A stretch of 64,000 bases of DNA from Nitrosomonas sp. (GCA_016708955.1 JADJES010000001.1:248001-312000), one strand, 5' to 3'; counted from the stretch's first letter, positions 51,108 to 61,393 are shown. A program made the numbers and translations. Notes: generated by a model from the letters alone, not told the origin.

Positions 51108-51643
51108 GATTAAAGTTTCCTGATCATGGGCAGTCCGTTCCGCGTATTGATTATTCAATCCTGTTCATTGGATTGTTAATTCTTGCCGGTGTGCTTTTGC
51201 AATTCCAGCAAATCACGGAAGAAGTGAATTACTGGACTAATCGCGTCGAGCGCTTGGAAAAACAGCAACAACAAAAGACCTCGCCACGTACTCGTGGAAC
51301 GCCACGGGTCAAAGAATTTAGTCAGGAAATTCGCAAAGAAATCATCCAAGCCAATGCGATTTTGGATCAAATTAATTTACCCTGGGAAGCCTTATTTGAT
51401 TCAATCGAAAATGCGGCTACTGAAGAAATCGCGTTATTATCATTGCAACCAACCGTCTCTAGCCGGACATTACGTATCAGTGGTGAAGCTAAGAATATGT
51501 CCGAGTTACTCGATTTTGTAGAAGCGCTGGAACGTGAATTGACTTTTGAAAATGTACATTTGTTAAATTACAAAATAAAACAAGATAATCCACATCGTCC
51601 GATTGTTTTTCTTCTGACTGCAGCATGGATTCAGGCCTCTTGA
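51095..51643 (+). CDS. PilN-like membrane assembly protein
   Basis: The ATG at 51095 overlaps the previous stop. The 182-residue product has one N-terminal membrane helix (about 21-39, SILFIGLLILAGVLLQFQQI), a coiled coil (residues 40-65) and a ferredoxin-like periplasmic domain ending VFLLTAAWIQAS. This is PilN topology. With the preceding PilM-like and following PilO-like genes it makes the inner-membrane alignment complex. A longer frame from 51008 is possible but lies inside the upstream gene. Confidence 0.75.
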   Translation: MPRLRLKFPDHGQSVPRIDYSILFIGLLILAGVLLQFQQITEEVNYWTNRVERLEKQQQQKTSPRTRGTPRVKEFSQEIRKEIIQANAILDQINLPWEALFDSIENAATEEIALLSLQPTVSSRTLRISGEAKNMSELLDFVEALERELTFENVHLLNYKIKQDNPHRPIVFLLTAAWIQAS

Positions 51644-52221
51644 AAACTGAAACACTCCAAACACAATTAAATCAACTGGCGTTGCTACTGCGCTGGCAGG
51701 TAGGCCGCCTTGGTAATATTGGGAAGATCGGCCTAGGCTTAATTGTGGCTAGCGGTATCTATTTCTTTTCGGCAGTTTTGCCGCAAGAATCAACGCTGCT
51801 GAAACTGAAAGAACGCGCTGATCTGCTCCAGATGCAGGCGTTATCCAAACAAATGCCTGGCGAAACGGAAAGTGGAAAACAAATGAGTGGTGAACAAGCA
51901 CTGCAAGCATTTTATGAGTTTTTCCCGCGTATTGACTCATCACCATTCTGGATTCGTGAATTGGTGCAACTGGCTAAAAAACAAGGGGTGGAACTCAGCA
52001 GCAGTGAATATCGTCTGGTTAATGAAAATGACGCACGTTTAGCCCGATATGAGATGATATTGCCGGTAAATGGGAGGTATCCTCAAATACGTGCTTTTAT
52101 GGCTGATGCATTGGAAGCTGTTCCTGCCATGGCAATTTCCGCTATCGCCATTAAACGTGAGAGTGTCACCTCTGAAAAACTTGAAGCGCGTCTTGAAATT
52201 AATCTTTTCTTGAATAAATAA
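51625..52221 (+). CDS. PilO/GspM-like membrane assembly protein
   Basis: The 198-residue protein has one membrane helix (about 34-50, GLGLIVASGIYFFSAVLP) followed by a periplasmic part with short coiled coil and ferredoxin-like fold, as in PilO and GspM. It starts 19 bases inside the PilN-like gene. Its role would be to bind the PilN-like protein and connect to the secretin. Confidence 0.72.
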   Translation: MDSGLLKTETLQTQLNQLALLLRWQVGRLGNIGKIGLGLIVASGIYFFSAVLPQESTLLKLKERADLLQMQALSKQMPGETESGKQMSGEQALQAFYEFFPRIDSSPFWIRELVQLAKKQGVELSSSEYRLVNENDARLARYEMILPVNGRYPQIRAFMADALEAVPAMAISAIAIKRESVTSEKLEARLEINLFLNK

Positions 52222-52222
52222 G

Positions 52223-52783
52223 ATGGATCAGGCTGAGAAAAAACGAAAACTGATGGTAGGCGGTGCATTGATTGCAACACTGATCGCCGCGGTGCTGGTT
52301 GAAGAGGAAGAGACAGTCATTGATACAGTGGATACCATACAGCCGGTCAAGCCATCCGGTGATCGAATAAGGAATCAGGAAAACAATGTTGAGCAACTCG
52401 ATGTGAGTAAACTGGGGCAAAGAAAATTCAACGCCCTGGCTGGAGAACTTTTCGCATCTACTACTTGGGCACCCAAGCAACCTCAAGTTAATCCGGAAGA
52501 ACAGGCTATTATCGCCGCACAAGCTGCAAAAGCATCTGCCCCCCCTCCAGCGCCGACAGCGCCACCTTTGCAATTTAAATATGCTGGAAAAGCAATTGTA
52601 GACAATGAAACATGGGTTTTTCTCTCTCAGGCTGGGGAAAATCTTATTGCTAAGCTGGGTGGAAAAATTAACGATAAATACCGGCTCGACTCAATCAATG
52701 ACGATGCGATTACAATGACTTATTTGCCACTGAATACCAAACAGATACTAACGATCAATACTAAGATGGCGGGAAATTTTTGA
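52223..52783 (+). CDS. PilP/GspC-like periplasmic connector
   Basis: The 186-residue protein has an N-terminal membrane segment (about 10-26), a linker with a Pro/Ala-rich stretch (residues 108-122, ending PPPAPTAPP) and a small beta domain (LQFKYAGKAIVDNETWVFLS, to NTKMAGNF). This matches the shape of PilP or the GspC HR domain, which contacts the secretin. Position just before the secretin gene agrees. No family signature is certain. Confidence 0.65.
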   Translation: MDQAEKKRKLMVGGALIATLIAAVLVEEEETVIDTVDTIQPVKPSGDRIRNQENNVEQLDVSKLGQRKFNALAGELFASTTWAPKQPQVNPEEQAIIAAQAAKASAPPPAPTAPPLQFKYAGKAIVDNETWVFLSQAGENLIAKLGGKINDKYRLDSINDDAITMTYLPLNTKQILTINTKMAGNF

Positions 52784-55083
52784 TGAGAAGCTGGAGAATT
52801 CTATTCCTTAGCCTGTTGCTTGCAATTACAGCAGGATGTGCCATCAATAACAAAACATTCGGTACCCGGAATATCGTATTTGATGACGGGCAGAAACTGA
52901 TTACTGAAGGTAAGTTTGAAAATGGATTGCAAAAACTCGAGCAAGCGGCGCGCGAAGAGCCCGAAAATAGAGAAATTCGTACCGTACTGATACGGTCGCG
53001 CGAAGAAGTTCTTGGTAAATTATTTTTTGAAGCTGATAGCATGCGGTTTTCAGGTGACCTGGACCAAGCCGAACAAGGATATCAGCGTATTTTGAACATA
53101 TACCCACTTCATGAACGGGCAAAGGAAGGCATCGAAGCGTTAAAATCAGAACGTCGGCATATTACAGCCGTTGATTCTGCGAAGGCGTTGCTGACACGAA
53201 ATGATGTAGCCGGAGCAGAAATAATTGTGCGTGCTGTATTGCAGGAAAATCCCCAACAATCGCACGCTCGCGAATTGATTTCACAAATCAATTCGCGCAT
53301 GACGCGCCCTGAAGTGTCTGATCTGGCGCTGGAATCCGCTTTCAAGAAAGCATTGACCATGGAGTTTAAAGATACCGACTTGAAATCGGTATTTGAAATC
53401 ATGTCGCGGACAGCCGGTATTAATTTTGTTTTTGATAAGGATATTCGACAAGAAACAAAAATTTCTATTTTTGTTCGCAATAATACGATTGAAGATATTC
53501 TCAAACTATTACTGATTACTAATCAACTGGCTTATAAGGTGCTCAATAGTAACTCGTTATTGATATACCCGGGTACACCGGCTAAACAGAAAGATTATCA
53601 GGAATTGGTCGTGCGCAGCTTTCATATTGCCTATACCGATGTAAAACAAATGGTTGCCATGATCAGAGGTATCGTCAAAGCGAAAGACATCTATGTCAAT
53701 GAGCAACTCAATCTATTTATCATGCGCGATACGCTTGAGGCTATCCGGCTAACGGAACGATTGGTGTCACTGAACGATTTGGCGGAACCGGAAGTCATGT
53801 TGGATGTTGTAATCCTTGAAATTGCGCGTAACAACGATTTCTTGCTGGGTCCTAAAATTCCAACGTCACTTACATTTAGTGGTTTTGGTGCAACAGCCGC
53901 TACAGCAGCCACTGCCGCTACCGCTGGTCCAGGTGCAGCTTTAATTAGCCAAATGGGTTTTGATGGTCTTAAAAGTTTTGGTATGGATAGTCGAGCCGTA
54001 ATAGATTTTAAACAAACTCTCTCAAATGCTGATATTCTGGCAAATCCTCGAATTCGCGTAAGTAATAAAGAAAAAGCCAAAATTCATATTGGTGAAAAGC
54101 GGCCATTTTTCACTGCCAATGTTCAGCCCGGTATTAATTCTATCGTTACTTCAACACCGACTTTTATCGATCTGGGGGTCAAGCTGGATGTTGAGCCACG
54201 CATCGGTATAAATGATGACGTCACGATGAAAATTACGCTTGAAGTAAGCAATAGAACTGGAGATCTGCAAGGTCCGAGCGGCGCAACTGCACCCATCGTC
54301 GGAACTCGCACTGCTGAAACCATTCTGACATTGAAGGATGGAGAAACACAGGTGTTGGCAGGACTCATTGATAACAGAGAGACAAGATCGGTGGGTGGGT
54401 TAGCTGGATTGTTAAATATTCCCGGTCTTGATAGATTGACATCCAGTCAAAATATTGGGCGGACAAAAACGGAGATTGTGTTATTAATTACTCCGCGAAT
54501 CATTCGCAATATTCCCCAGCTAACCAACCAGGAAAGTGAATATCATTTTGGCACTGCCAGCGAGGCGGGTAAATTGCCGGTCACCATTAAAAGGACTGAA
54601 GCGCAATCACTGTCCATCGCGCCTTCTGGACCGAACCGTGGTGCAGCAAGAAGCATAGCTGATGCTTTCGCGCCATCGGATGATCAAATCCCTCCCCCGA
54701 ATCCTTTTGCCAGTGCTGCTTCGAGCGCAACGGCTACCCCGGCACTTACGCTACAAGCGCCAACCAACGTGGGCTTGGATAAAGAATTCTCGGTAAATGT
54801 CCGGTTGGTGGGTGCAAAAGCTACGGTTAATACTGACCTGCAATTAACTTACGAATCCAGTGTGTTGGAAGCGCTGGATGGCGGAGATAAATCCGGGACG
54901 CGCACAATCAAGTTAGGTAAAGATCTCCCTACTGGTTTGGCGACACAGGTTCGCTTTAAGGTGATTGCAGCAAACCCGGGCGCAACAGAAATTAATGTCC
55001 AGAATGCTGTCGCAGAAGACCTGGAAAATGGCGCTGCTGTTGAAGTAACACTGCCGCCACCAGCAAGTGTTAATATCAAATAA
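52783..55083 (+). CDS. gspD: GspD-like secretin with TPR-like N-terminus and C-terminal cohesin-like domain
   Basis: The ATG at 52783 overlaps the previous stop (TGATG). A lipoprotein signal (LLLAITAGC) is followed by TPR-like repeats (about 35-125), an STN/N0 domain (LTMEFKDTDLKSVFEIMSRT), N domains (LVVRSFHIAYTDVKQMVAMI) and the secretin barrel (about 340-590, with VLAGLIDNRETRSVGGLAGL). After a Ser/Pro/Ala linker the last 115 residues (from TLQAPTNVGLDKEFSVNVRL) look like a cohesin domain. The 766-residue product should form the outer-membrane channel. The N- and C-terminal extensions are unlike classical GspD and resemble secretins of atypical type II or pilus-like systems. Confidence 0.9.
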   Translation: MRSWRILFLSLLLAITAGCAINNKTFGTRNIVFDDGQKLITEGKFENGLQKLEQAAREEPENREIRTVLIRSREEVLGKLFFEADSMRFSGDLDQAEQGYQRILNIYPLHERAKEGIEALKSERRHITAVDSAKALLTRNDVAGAEIIVRAVLQENPQQSHARELISQINSRMTRPEVSDLALESAFKKALTMEFKDTDLKSVFEIMSRTAGINFVFDKDIRQETKISIFVRNNTIEDILKLLLITNQLAYKVLNSNSLLIYPGTPAKQKDYQELVVRSFHIAYTDVKQMVAMIRGIVKAKDIYVNEQLNLFIMRDTLEAIRLTERLVSLNDLAEPEVMLDVVILEIARNNDFLLGPKIPTSLTFSGFGATAATAATAATAGPGAALISQMGFDGLKSFGMDSRAVIDFKQTLSNADILANPRIRVSNKEKAKIHIGEKRPFFTANVQPGINSIVTSTPTFIDLGVKLDVEPRIGINDDVTMKITLEVSNRTGDLQGPSGATAPIVGTRTAETILTLKDGETQVLAGLIDNRETRSVGGLAGLLNIPGLDRLTSSQNIGRTKTEIVLLITPRIIRNIPQLTNQESEYHFGTASEAGKLPVTIKRTEAQSLSIAPSGPNRGAARSIADAFAPSDDQIPPPNPFASAASSATATPALTLQAPTNVGLDKEFSVNVRLVGAKATVNTDLQLTYESSVLEALDGGDKSGTRTIKLGKDLPTGLATQVRFKVIAANPGATEINVQNAVAEDLENGAAVEVTLPPPASVNIK

Positions 55084-55090
55084 GCGGAGC

Positions 55091-55603
55091 ATGAGAAGTT
55101 TGCTCGGGATTTCTGGTAAATCCAGGGGTTTTACGCTGATTGAGCTAATGATTGTGGTGGCGATCATGGCCATTCTGGCCACAGCCGCAATGCCATTGCG
55201 TGAACTCATGGTGAAACGTGAAAAAGAACAAGAGTTGCGCGTTGCCCTGCGGCAGATACGCTCGGCGATTGACGCCTATAAACAAGCAGCGGATGAAGGG
55301 CGTATCACCAAGAAAGCCGATGAATCCGGTTATCCGCCCCGGCTGGAAGAATTGTTCATGGGGGTGCCAGACATCAAGAGCCCGGATAAGAAGATAATTT
55401 ATTTTCTGCGCCGCTTACCCAGGGACCCGATGTTTATTGAACTGGATGTCGCCGGTATAACGGCTGCTCCAGCTGTAGACACCTGGGGAAAGCGAAGTTA
55501 TGAGAGTCCCTGGGATAGTCCCAAAGAAGGTGATGATGTTTTTGATGTTCACTCACGCTCAGAAGACATAGGTCTTAATGGCATTCCTTATAGGGAATGG
55601 TGA
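55091..55603 (+). CDS. type II secretion pseudopilin, second
   Basis: The 170-residue protein has leader MRSLLGISGKSRG and the type IV pilin segment FTLIELMIVVAIMAILATAA, with Glu at position 5 of the mature protein. The C-terminal region (RLPRDPMFIE and WGKRSYESPWDSPKEGDDVF) is GspG-like. The ATG at 55091, preceded by GCGGAG, is preferred over codons further upstream, which overlap the secretin gene. Confidence 0.88.
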   Translation: MRSLLGISGKSRGFTLIELMIVVAIMAILATAAMPLRELMVKREKEQELRVALRQIRSAIDAYKQAADEGRITKKADESGYPPRLEELFMGVPDIKSPDKKIIYFLRRLPRDPMFIELDVAGITAAPAVDTWGKRSYESPWDSPKEGDDVFDVHSRSEDIGLNGIPYREW

Positions 55604-55992
55604 TGGATATGTCCGGCAAGCCGAAGTGCAAAGGGTTTACGCTGATCGAATTACTGGTGGTCATGGCAATCATCGCCACTTTATTAAGTATTGTTGCGCC
55701 GCGTTATTTCAATTCACTCGATAAGGCTAAAGAAGCCGTTTTACGTCAGGATCTCGGTATCATGCGTAACGCGATTGATCAATTTTATTCCGATTTTGGT
55801 AAGTACCCCATTGATCTGGAAGAGTTGGTTGATAAGAGATATTTGCGTAGCGTCCCGATAGATCCATTCACGGAGAATAACAAAAGCTGGATTGAAGTAC
55901 CTCCCAAGAATCCTATGGAGTCAGGTGTCTATGATGTTCACAACAACTATTCAGGACGCGCATCGGATGGTTCTTTTTATGAAGAATGGTAA
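55597..55992 (+). CDS. type II secretion pseudopilin, third
   Basis: The 131-residue protein has the prepilin site KG-FTLIELLVVMAIIATLLS and ends PMESGVYDVHNNYSGRASDG before the stop. It overlaps its predecessor by seven bases. The short C-terminal domain (DLEELVDKRYLRSVPIDPFT) resembles GspG-type minor pseudopilins. In-frame ATG codons at 55597, 55603 and 55609 are all possible starts. Confidence 0.85.
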   Translation: MVMDMSGKPKCKGFTLIELLVVMAIIATLLSIVAPRYFNSLDKAKEAVLRQDLGIMRNAIDQFYSDFGKYPIDLEELVDKRYLRSVPIDPFTENNKSWIEVPPKNPMESGVYDVHNNYSGRASDGSFYEEW

Positions 55993-56879
55993 GCGATTCA
56001 ACGTATTCAAATTTTCGCAGCGAAAGTAGTATGCCGCAGCTAGAAAATGGTTTTGTTTATCTATGGGCTTTGTTTGCAGTTGTTTTGGCTGGGATTGTAA
56101 TGGCAGGAACGGGGCAGGTATGGCAAGCCAAGTCTCAGCGGGAAAAAGAAGCCGAATTGTTGTACATTGGCGAAGAATTCCGTAAAGCAATCATGTCTTA
56201 TTACAATACAGGTACTAAACAATATCCGGAATCGCTGGAAGATTTGCTTCAGGATAAACGTACTCCGGCCATTAAACGCCATTTGCGTAAAATCTATAAG
56301 GATCCGGTAATGAACACAACTGAGTGGGGTATCGTTGCAGAGCCTCCACCCGGCAGTACCGCAGCAGCCAATAACAATAAGAACGCAGCGCCTGGTAATA
56401 GCCCGGCATCCATTAGTAACCCAACATCGGGTAATAGCGCAGCGCCCAGCAATAATCCGGCATCCAGTAATACCCCGGCACCCAACAGTACAGCACCAAT
56501 TAGTAGCCCGGTAACAACCTCCAATATTAGTAAGCGAATTATTGGGGTATATAGCCTCTCTGAAAAAAAGCCGATTAAAAAAGATAAATTTCCTGAGCAT
56601 TTTGCGAAATTCTCGGAAGCACTAACCTACCAGGATTGGAAGTTTGTTTATAAGCCGGGTGATGCCAGTAGCTCGACAAAGCCAGCTTCAACGCCATCAA
56701 AACCGGGGGCAACTTCACCAACTGCTTCACCCTTTGCGCCACAGTCTTCATCGAAGACAAATCCTTCGTCTTCTTCTGGGCAATCTTCATCGTCGGGAGC
56801 TGCCTCACCCTTCGCACCGCAATCATCAGCACCGTCTAATCCCAGCGCGCCCTCATCGGGTTTTCCACCGCAACAATAG
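55986..56879 (+). CDS. pseudopilin-like protein with low-complexity Ser/Pro/Asn tail
   Basis: The protein has up to 297 residues; a start at ATG 56031 (MPQLENGFVYLWALFAVVLA) would give 282. The N-terminal helix is pilin-like but lacks the FTLIE box (GFVYLWALFA instead). EKEAELLYIGEEFRKAIMSY and RHLRKIYKDPVMNTTEWGIV are typical of type II secretion proteins in such operons. From about residue 120 it has two low-complexity regions rich in Asn/Ala/Pro/Ser and Ser/Pro/Gln around a short folded segment (RIIGVYSLSEKKPIKKDKFP). It is the last gene of the operon. Confidence 0.7.
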   Translation: MVSDSTYSNFRSESSMPQLENGFVYLWALFAVVLAGIVMAGTGQVWQAKSQREKEAELLYIGEEFRKAIMSYYNTGTKQYPESLEDLLQDKRTPAIKRHLRKIYKDPVMNTTEWGIVAEPPPGSTAAANNNKNAAPGNSPASISNPTSGNSAAPSNNPASSNTPAPNSTAPISSPVTTSNISKRIIGVYSLSEKKPIKKDKFPEHFAKFSEALTYQDWKFVYKPGDASSSTKPASTPSKPGATSPTASPFAPQSSSKTNPSSSSGQSSSSGAASPFAPQSSAPSNPSAPSSGFPPQQ

Positions 56880-57504
56880 CGGTAATTTTATAAGACCAGC
56901 TTTCTATCTTTCTCAGGCATGGAGTTGTCGATCAACTCGATCCGAGTGACGAGATTTCGTGGCCTTGTCGGACGCAAATTGCGAAAATATGAAAGATCTC
57001 ATGGTAACGGCGGGGATTTATACACAAACAATTGCCAATGCATCATTGACAGCAATCCAAATCTAAGTCTAAGTCATCAATAAAAGGAAACGATAAGTTA
57101 AAGTATTTGTATGAAATTACAGTACATTATTGAGTCATATCAAATGATTCAGAAGGTTATAAAAGAATCAATCAATGATCCAAGCAGTGGTTGATTTAGT
57201 TTAGAGCTTCTTCACGGATGTAAGACAATGCTGATGTTAATTAATTGCCCTTTTATGCTAGTCTGTTTTGTATTGCTGTTTCCTACTGAATCTGCCATTC
57301 AATTGTTTAATTAGAATATCCCCATTACAGTCCTCTTCGCTATGAAAGAAACTGTTTAACGGTCCCTCTTTTATCGAGTCTTGAACTGGAAAGCCCGCGT
57401 ATCAGCAGCGATTTTTTGAGAAATGAAAAAAATAGTTGAAATTGTAAACCAGTAATTTGTAGGGATTACTCAATACAAATCGCTATGCCAAATGGGTATG
57501 GAAT
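56880..57504. other. intergenic region upstream of the GGDEF-EAL gene
   Basis: The 625 bases are AT-rich without an open frame I would call a gene. No terminator, tRNA or repeat is obvious, and no riboswitch is recognised. The promoter of the gene at 57505 should lie in the last 200 bases. Confidence 0.4.
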
Positions 57505-59947
57505 ATGAGTGAATACATAAAGATACTGATCGTTGAAGATGAAAAGATCGTTGCAATCGATCTGAAAAGACGTCTGACCAAATTAGGTTACCAAGTCACA
57601 GGAATGGCTGCCAGCGGTCAGAAAGCGCTAGCGTTGATAGATCAGGAATTGCCCAATATTGTGTTGATGGACATTCACATACAGGGAGATATTGATGGTG
57701 TTGAAGCTGCCACCATACTGCAAAAAACACATAGTATCCCAGTCATTTACCTGACTGCTTATTCTGAAGAAAAAACCCTGACTCGGGCCAGTGCAACCAA
57801 ACCCTACGGCTATTTGTTAAAACCGTTCTCCGATAGAGAATTACATATCATTATCCAAGTTAGCATAGAGCGTTACCAAAGTGACATTCTGCTCATAAAG
57901 AATGAGCAACACTTTCGTCTTGCACTGGAAGCCGCACGGCTGGGCACGTGGGAGACAACAGCAGATTCTCATGAGATATTCATGGGTAAAAGTCCTGAGG
58001 GAAATCTTCAACCGATATCCGACTGGAAAAGCTTCTTTCGCACAATTAATGAAAATGACAGACAGAAAGTGTCTGAGTTTATTGATAAGCTACGCGGTAA
58101 CAAAGGTTCCACCGCTGAGATAGAATTTCGTGTTACTCCTGATGCAGGGAAAATCTATTGGTATAAATTGTATGGCAAGTCATTTAAAAATCGCAACGCA
58201 GGAAAACACCAAATAGTCGGTGTTTTGCAGGAAACAACCGAGAGCCATCTTGCAAAAGACCGATTAGCACAAGCTGCTACAGTTTTTGAGTGTGCTTCAG
58301 AAGGTATCATTATCCTTAATAAGGATAGGCAGTTTAGTTGTGCCAATAACGCCTTTTATGAGATTACCAAGTTTCAACCGCGTAATCTAAGAAATAAAGA
58401 ATTACCATTTCTAACCAGCCGTTCTCTGGGCGAAGATAGCTACCATAATATATGGCAAGGTATCGATAAGAATGGTCATTGGCAAGGTGAAATCAAGGCA
58501 TTTAAGAGAAATAAAGAAACGATGTATGCCTGGCTAACGATTGGATTCATTCCGGCGGATATCAATGATGAGAAGCAGTTCGTGGTGATGATATCGGATA
58601 TCACAGCTATCCGGGAAACACGAGAACAGCTTACACAGATTGCGTATTACGATAATCTAACAAATTTGCCTAACCGTATGTTGATCATGGATCGGCTAAA
58701 ACAAGCCCTTGCAAAAGCATCGCGAGACGCATCGCTGCTGGGTGTTTTGTTTATCGATCTGGATAACTTTAAACGCATTAATGATACCCTGGGCCATAGG
58801 CACGGTGACTCGATGCTGTGTTTCGTTTCACAAAGAATGCTTGCGGTATTGCGGGAAAGCGACACCTTGGGAAGGCTGGGCGGCGATGAATTTATCGTGA
58901 TTGTAACGAATGTCGAATCCCGCGATGCGCTTATCAAAGTCGCTGAAAAAATACTGGAGTGTCTTTCTAGTCCGGTGGTCATTAGCAATATGGAGGTCGT
59001 TCCATCCTGCAGTATCGGCATCAGTGTTTACCCGGATCATTCCAATCATCCCGATGATTTATTGCAAATGGCGGATACGGCCATGTACGAAGCAAAGAAC
59101 AAAGGACGTAACAGTTACGCTTTTTACCACCCCTCTTTGACGCAACAGGCCGTCCATTACATGACGCGAGAGAGGGAGCTGCATCATGCTTTAATGAAAA
59201 ATGAATTTCTGCTTCATTACCAGCCACAATATTCTTTAGCGAAGGAAAAAATAACTGGAGTTGAAGCGCTGATCCGCTGGCAACACCCTGTTAAAGGATT
59301 ATTGTCTTCCGCAGAAATTATCCCTGTCGCTGAAACTAGTCGACTTATCGTTGAAATTGGCAACTGGATTCTGACGGAAGCGTGCAGACAACTTAATCAA
59401 TGGCGAGCCGAAGGCCTAAATGATTTGCGAATTGCCGTTAACATTTCAATCCGCCAGCTTGCGGATAAGCATCTGCAAAAATTTATTGCAGATTTATTGC
59501 AGCAGTATTCTTTGCCTGCGCACTTACTCGAGTTGGAAATCACAGAATCCTGCTTGCAGGATGAATTGATTTACATTACCTGTTTAGAACAATTGAAAAA
59601 TTTGGGGATACCTATTTCCATCGATGATTTTGGAACAGGGTATTCCTGCTTGAGTTCACTGAAGAATCTCCCGATACACCGGTTAAAAATTGATCAAAGT
59701 TTCGTGAAAAATATACCACACGATAACAATTATTGTGCCATTGCGGCAGCTATTCTGGCATTGGCCCAAAAGCTCCAATCTGCAGGTTACCGCAGAAGGT
59801 ATCGAAACATACGATCAAATTGATTTTCTTAGTAATCTTGGTTGTGATGAGTTGCAAGGTTATTTGCTCAGCAAACCGGTCGGTCCGGAACAGATACCTT
59901 ATTTAATCAATAAATTACCAGATCGGCTACGGGCATTAAAATTTTAA
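57505..59947 (+). CDS. REC-PAS-PAS-GGDEF-EAL signalling protein, frame-broken in the EAL domain
   Basis: The receiver domain (about 1-120) has the acceptor in VLMDIHIQGDIDG and the lysine in YLLKPF. Two PAS-like domains follow (about 130-250 and 255-370). The diguanylate cyclase has an intact GRLGGDEFIVI site and an RxxD inhibitory site (RESD, five residues before). The phosphodiesterase domain has EAL in GVEALIRWQHP and DDFGTGYS. An extra C near 59765 (GCCCAAAAGC) shifts the frame, so the continuous frame ends at 59823; the true end NLQVTAEGIETYDQIDFLS lies in the other frame to 59947. Both c-di-GMP synthesis and breakdown are possible. The gene is probably intact in the organism. Confidence 0.85.
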
Positions 59948-59989
59948 ACTTTTTCCTGTTTATATATTATTCAAGGAATAAATAAAAAT

Positions 59990-61393
59990 ATGTCACGGAC
60001 CCGATTTAGAAGCTTCAGCAATACGGAAGAAATGATACATCTTGCTGTGGAAGCTTCTCCCAATGGCATGGTCATGACGAATTCTGATGGAAAAATTGTC
60101 ATGGTTAATTCCGCCACCGAAAGGCTTTTCGGTTATTCCAGACAGGAATTAATTGGCCAATCCCTTGAGATACTTGTCCCTGAGAGATTCCGGAAGCAGC
60201 ACCCTGAATATCGGCAAGCCTATATCAGCGAATCAAAATCACGCCCGATGGGTCATGGCAGAGAACTCTATGGTTTGAACAAGAACGGAAAAGAATTTCC
60301 GGTTGAAGTGGGTCTGAACCCGGTTGCAACTGAGAATGACGGGATTTTTGTATTAGCTGCTATCGTCGATATCACTGATCGCAAACACGCTGAGGGAATG
60401 ATACACCTGTCAGTTGAAGCCTCTCCCAACGGTATGGTCATGATCGATCATAATGGAAAAATTATGATGGTAAATTCTACTACTGAGGAATTATTCGGTT
60501 ATCAACGTGAAGAATTGTTAGGCCAATCTATTGAGATATTGATCCCAAAATCGCATCGCGGGCATCATCCACGATTAAGAGGTAATTATCTAAAGAATCC
60601 AAGTAGACGTTCTATGGGCCATGGCAGGGATCTTTATGGTTTGCACAAGGGCGGAAAAGAATTTCCCGTTGAAGTGGGGCTGAATCCGATCCAAACGCCC
60701 AGCGGTATTGTGGTACTTGCTTCCGTAATTGATATTACCGAACGGAAACAACAAGAAGAGCAGCTCAAAGCAGCATTAAAAGAAAAGGATTTATTTTTGG
60801 CGGAAATACATCACAGGGTCAAAAACAACCTCCAGATTATCGATAGTCTGCTTGGTATGCAGTCTGATTTGTTATTTAATAGTACGGCTATCTCTGTTCT
60901 GAAAGAAAGCCAAAATAGAGTGAAATCCATGGCTTTGATACATCAAATCTTATATGAATCATCGGATTTCTCTCGCGTTGATTTTTCCAGCGTTACTCAA
61001 TCCTTAGTCGATAGCCTTTCGACTTCTTATGCCATTGACACTTCCAGAATAAGAATAAATATTGATGTTGATCAAGTATTTCTTTCAATTGATACAAGTA
61101 TTCCTTTAGGATTAATTCTTAATGAGCTATGCTCGAACGCGATGAAATATGCATTTCCTGAGAACGGTTCTGGAAATATTAATATTACTTTAAAGCATTT
61201 GAATTCAGAAATTTTACAGGTGCTCATTACTGATAACGGTATAGGCATACCGGAGGAGCTAGATATCGAAAATATTGCATCTCTTGGCTTACAGCTTGTT
61301 CATTTGTTGAGTGAACAGATTTCAGCGGAATTGATTATTCATCGTAGAAACCCGACAAGCTTTCATCTCAATGTTCCATTATCTATCGAGTAG
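59990..61393 (+). CDS. PAS-PAS sensor histidine kinase (HisKA_2 type)
   Basis: The 467-residue soluble kinase has two PAS domains (about 15-125 and 135-250) that are close copies of each other (NGMVMTNSDGKIVMVNSATE and NGMVMIDHNGKIMMVNSTTE). A HisKA_2 domain with EIHHRVKNNLQIIDSLLGMQ carries the phospho-histidine. A HATPase with LNELCSNAMKYAFPE and TDNGIGIPEELD follows. No membrane helix is seen, so the signal is cytoplasmic. It lies 42 bases downstream of the GGDEF-EAL protein, whose receiver domain is a natural partner. Confidence 0.9.
   Translation: MSRTRFRSFSNTEEMIHLAVEASPNGMVMTNSDGKIVMVNSATERLFGYSRQELIGQSLEILVPERFRKQHPEYRQAYISESKSRPMGHGRELYGLNKNGKEFPVEVGLNPVATENDGIFVLAAIVDITDRKHAEGMIHLSVEASPNGMVMIDHNGKIMMVNSTTEELFGYQREELLGQSIEILIPKSHRGHHPRLRGNYLKNPSRRSMGHGRDLYGLHKGGKEFPVEVGLNPIQTPSGIVVLASVIDITERKQQEEQLKAALKEKDLFLAEIHHRVKNNLQIIDSLLGMQSDLLFNSTAISVLKESQNRVKSMALIHQILYESSDFSRVDFSSVTQSLVDSLSTSYAIDTSRIRINIDVDQVFLSIDTSIPLGLILNELCSNAMKYAFPENGSGNINITLKHLNSEILQVLITDNGIGIPEELDIENIASLGLQLVHLLSEQISAELIIHRRNPTSFHLNVPLSIE

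Noticed and set aside
57300..57504. Leader of the GGDEF-EAL gene as a c-di-GMP riboswitch
   Set aside because: I could not find the conserved GEMM core or the paired stems; the stretch is simply AT-rich.
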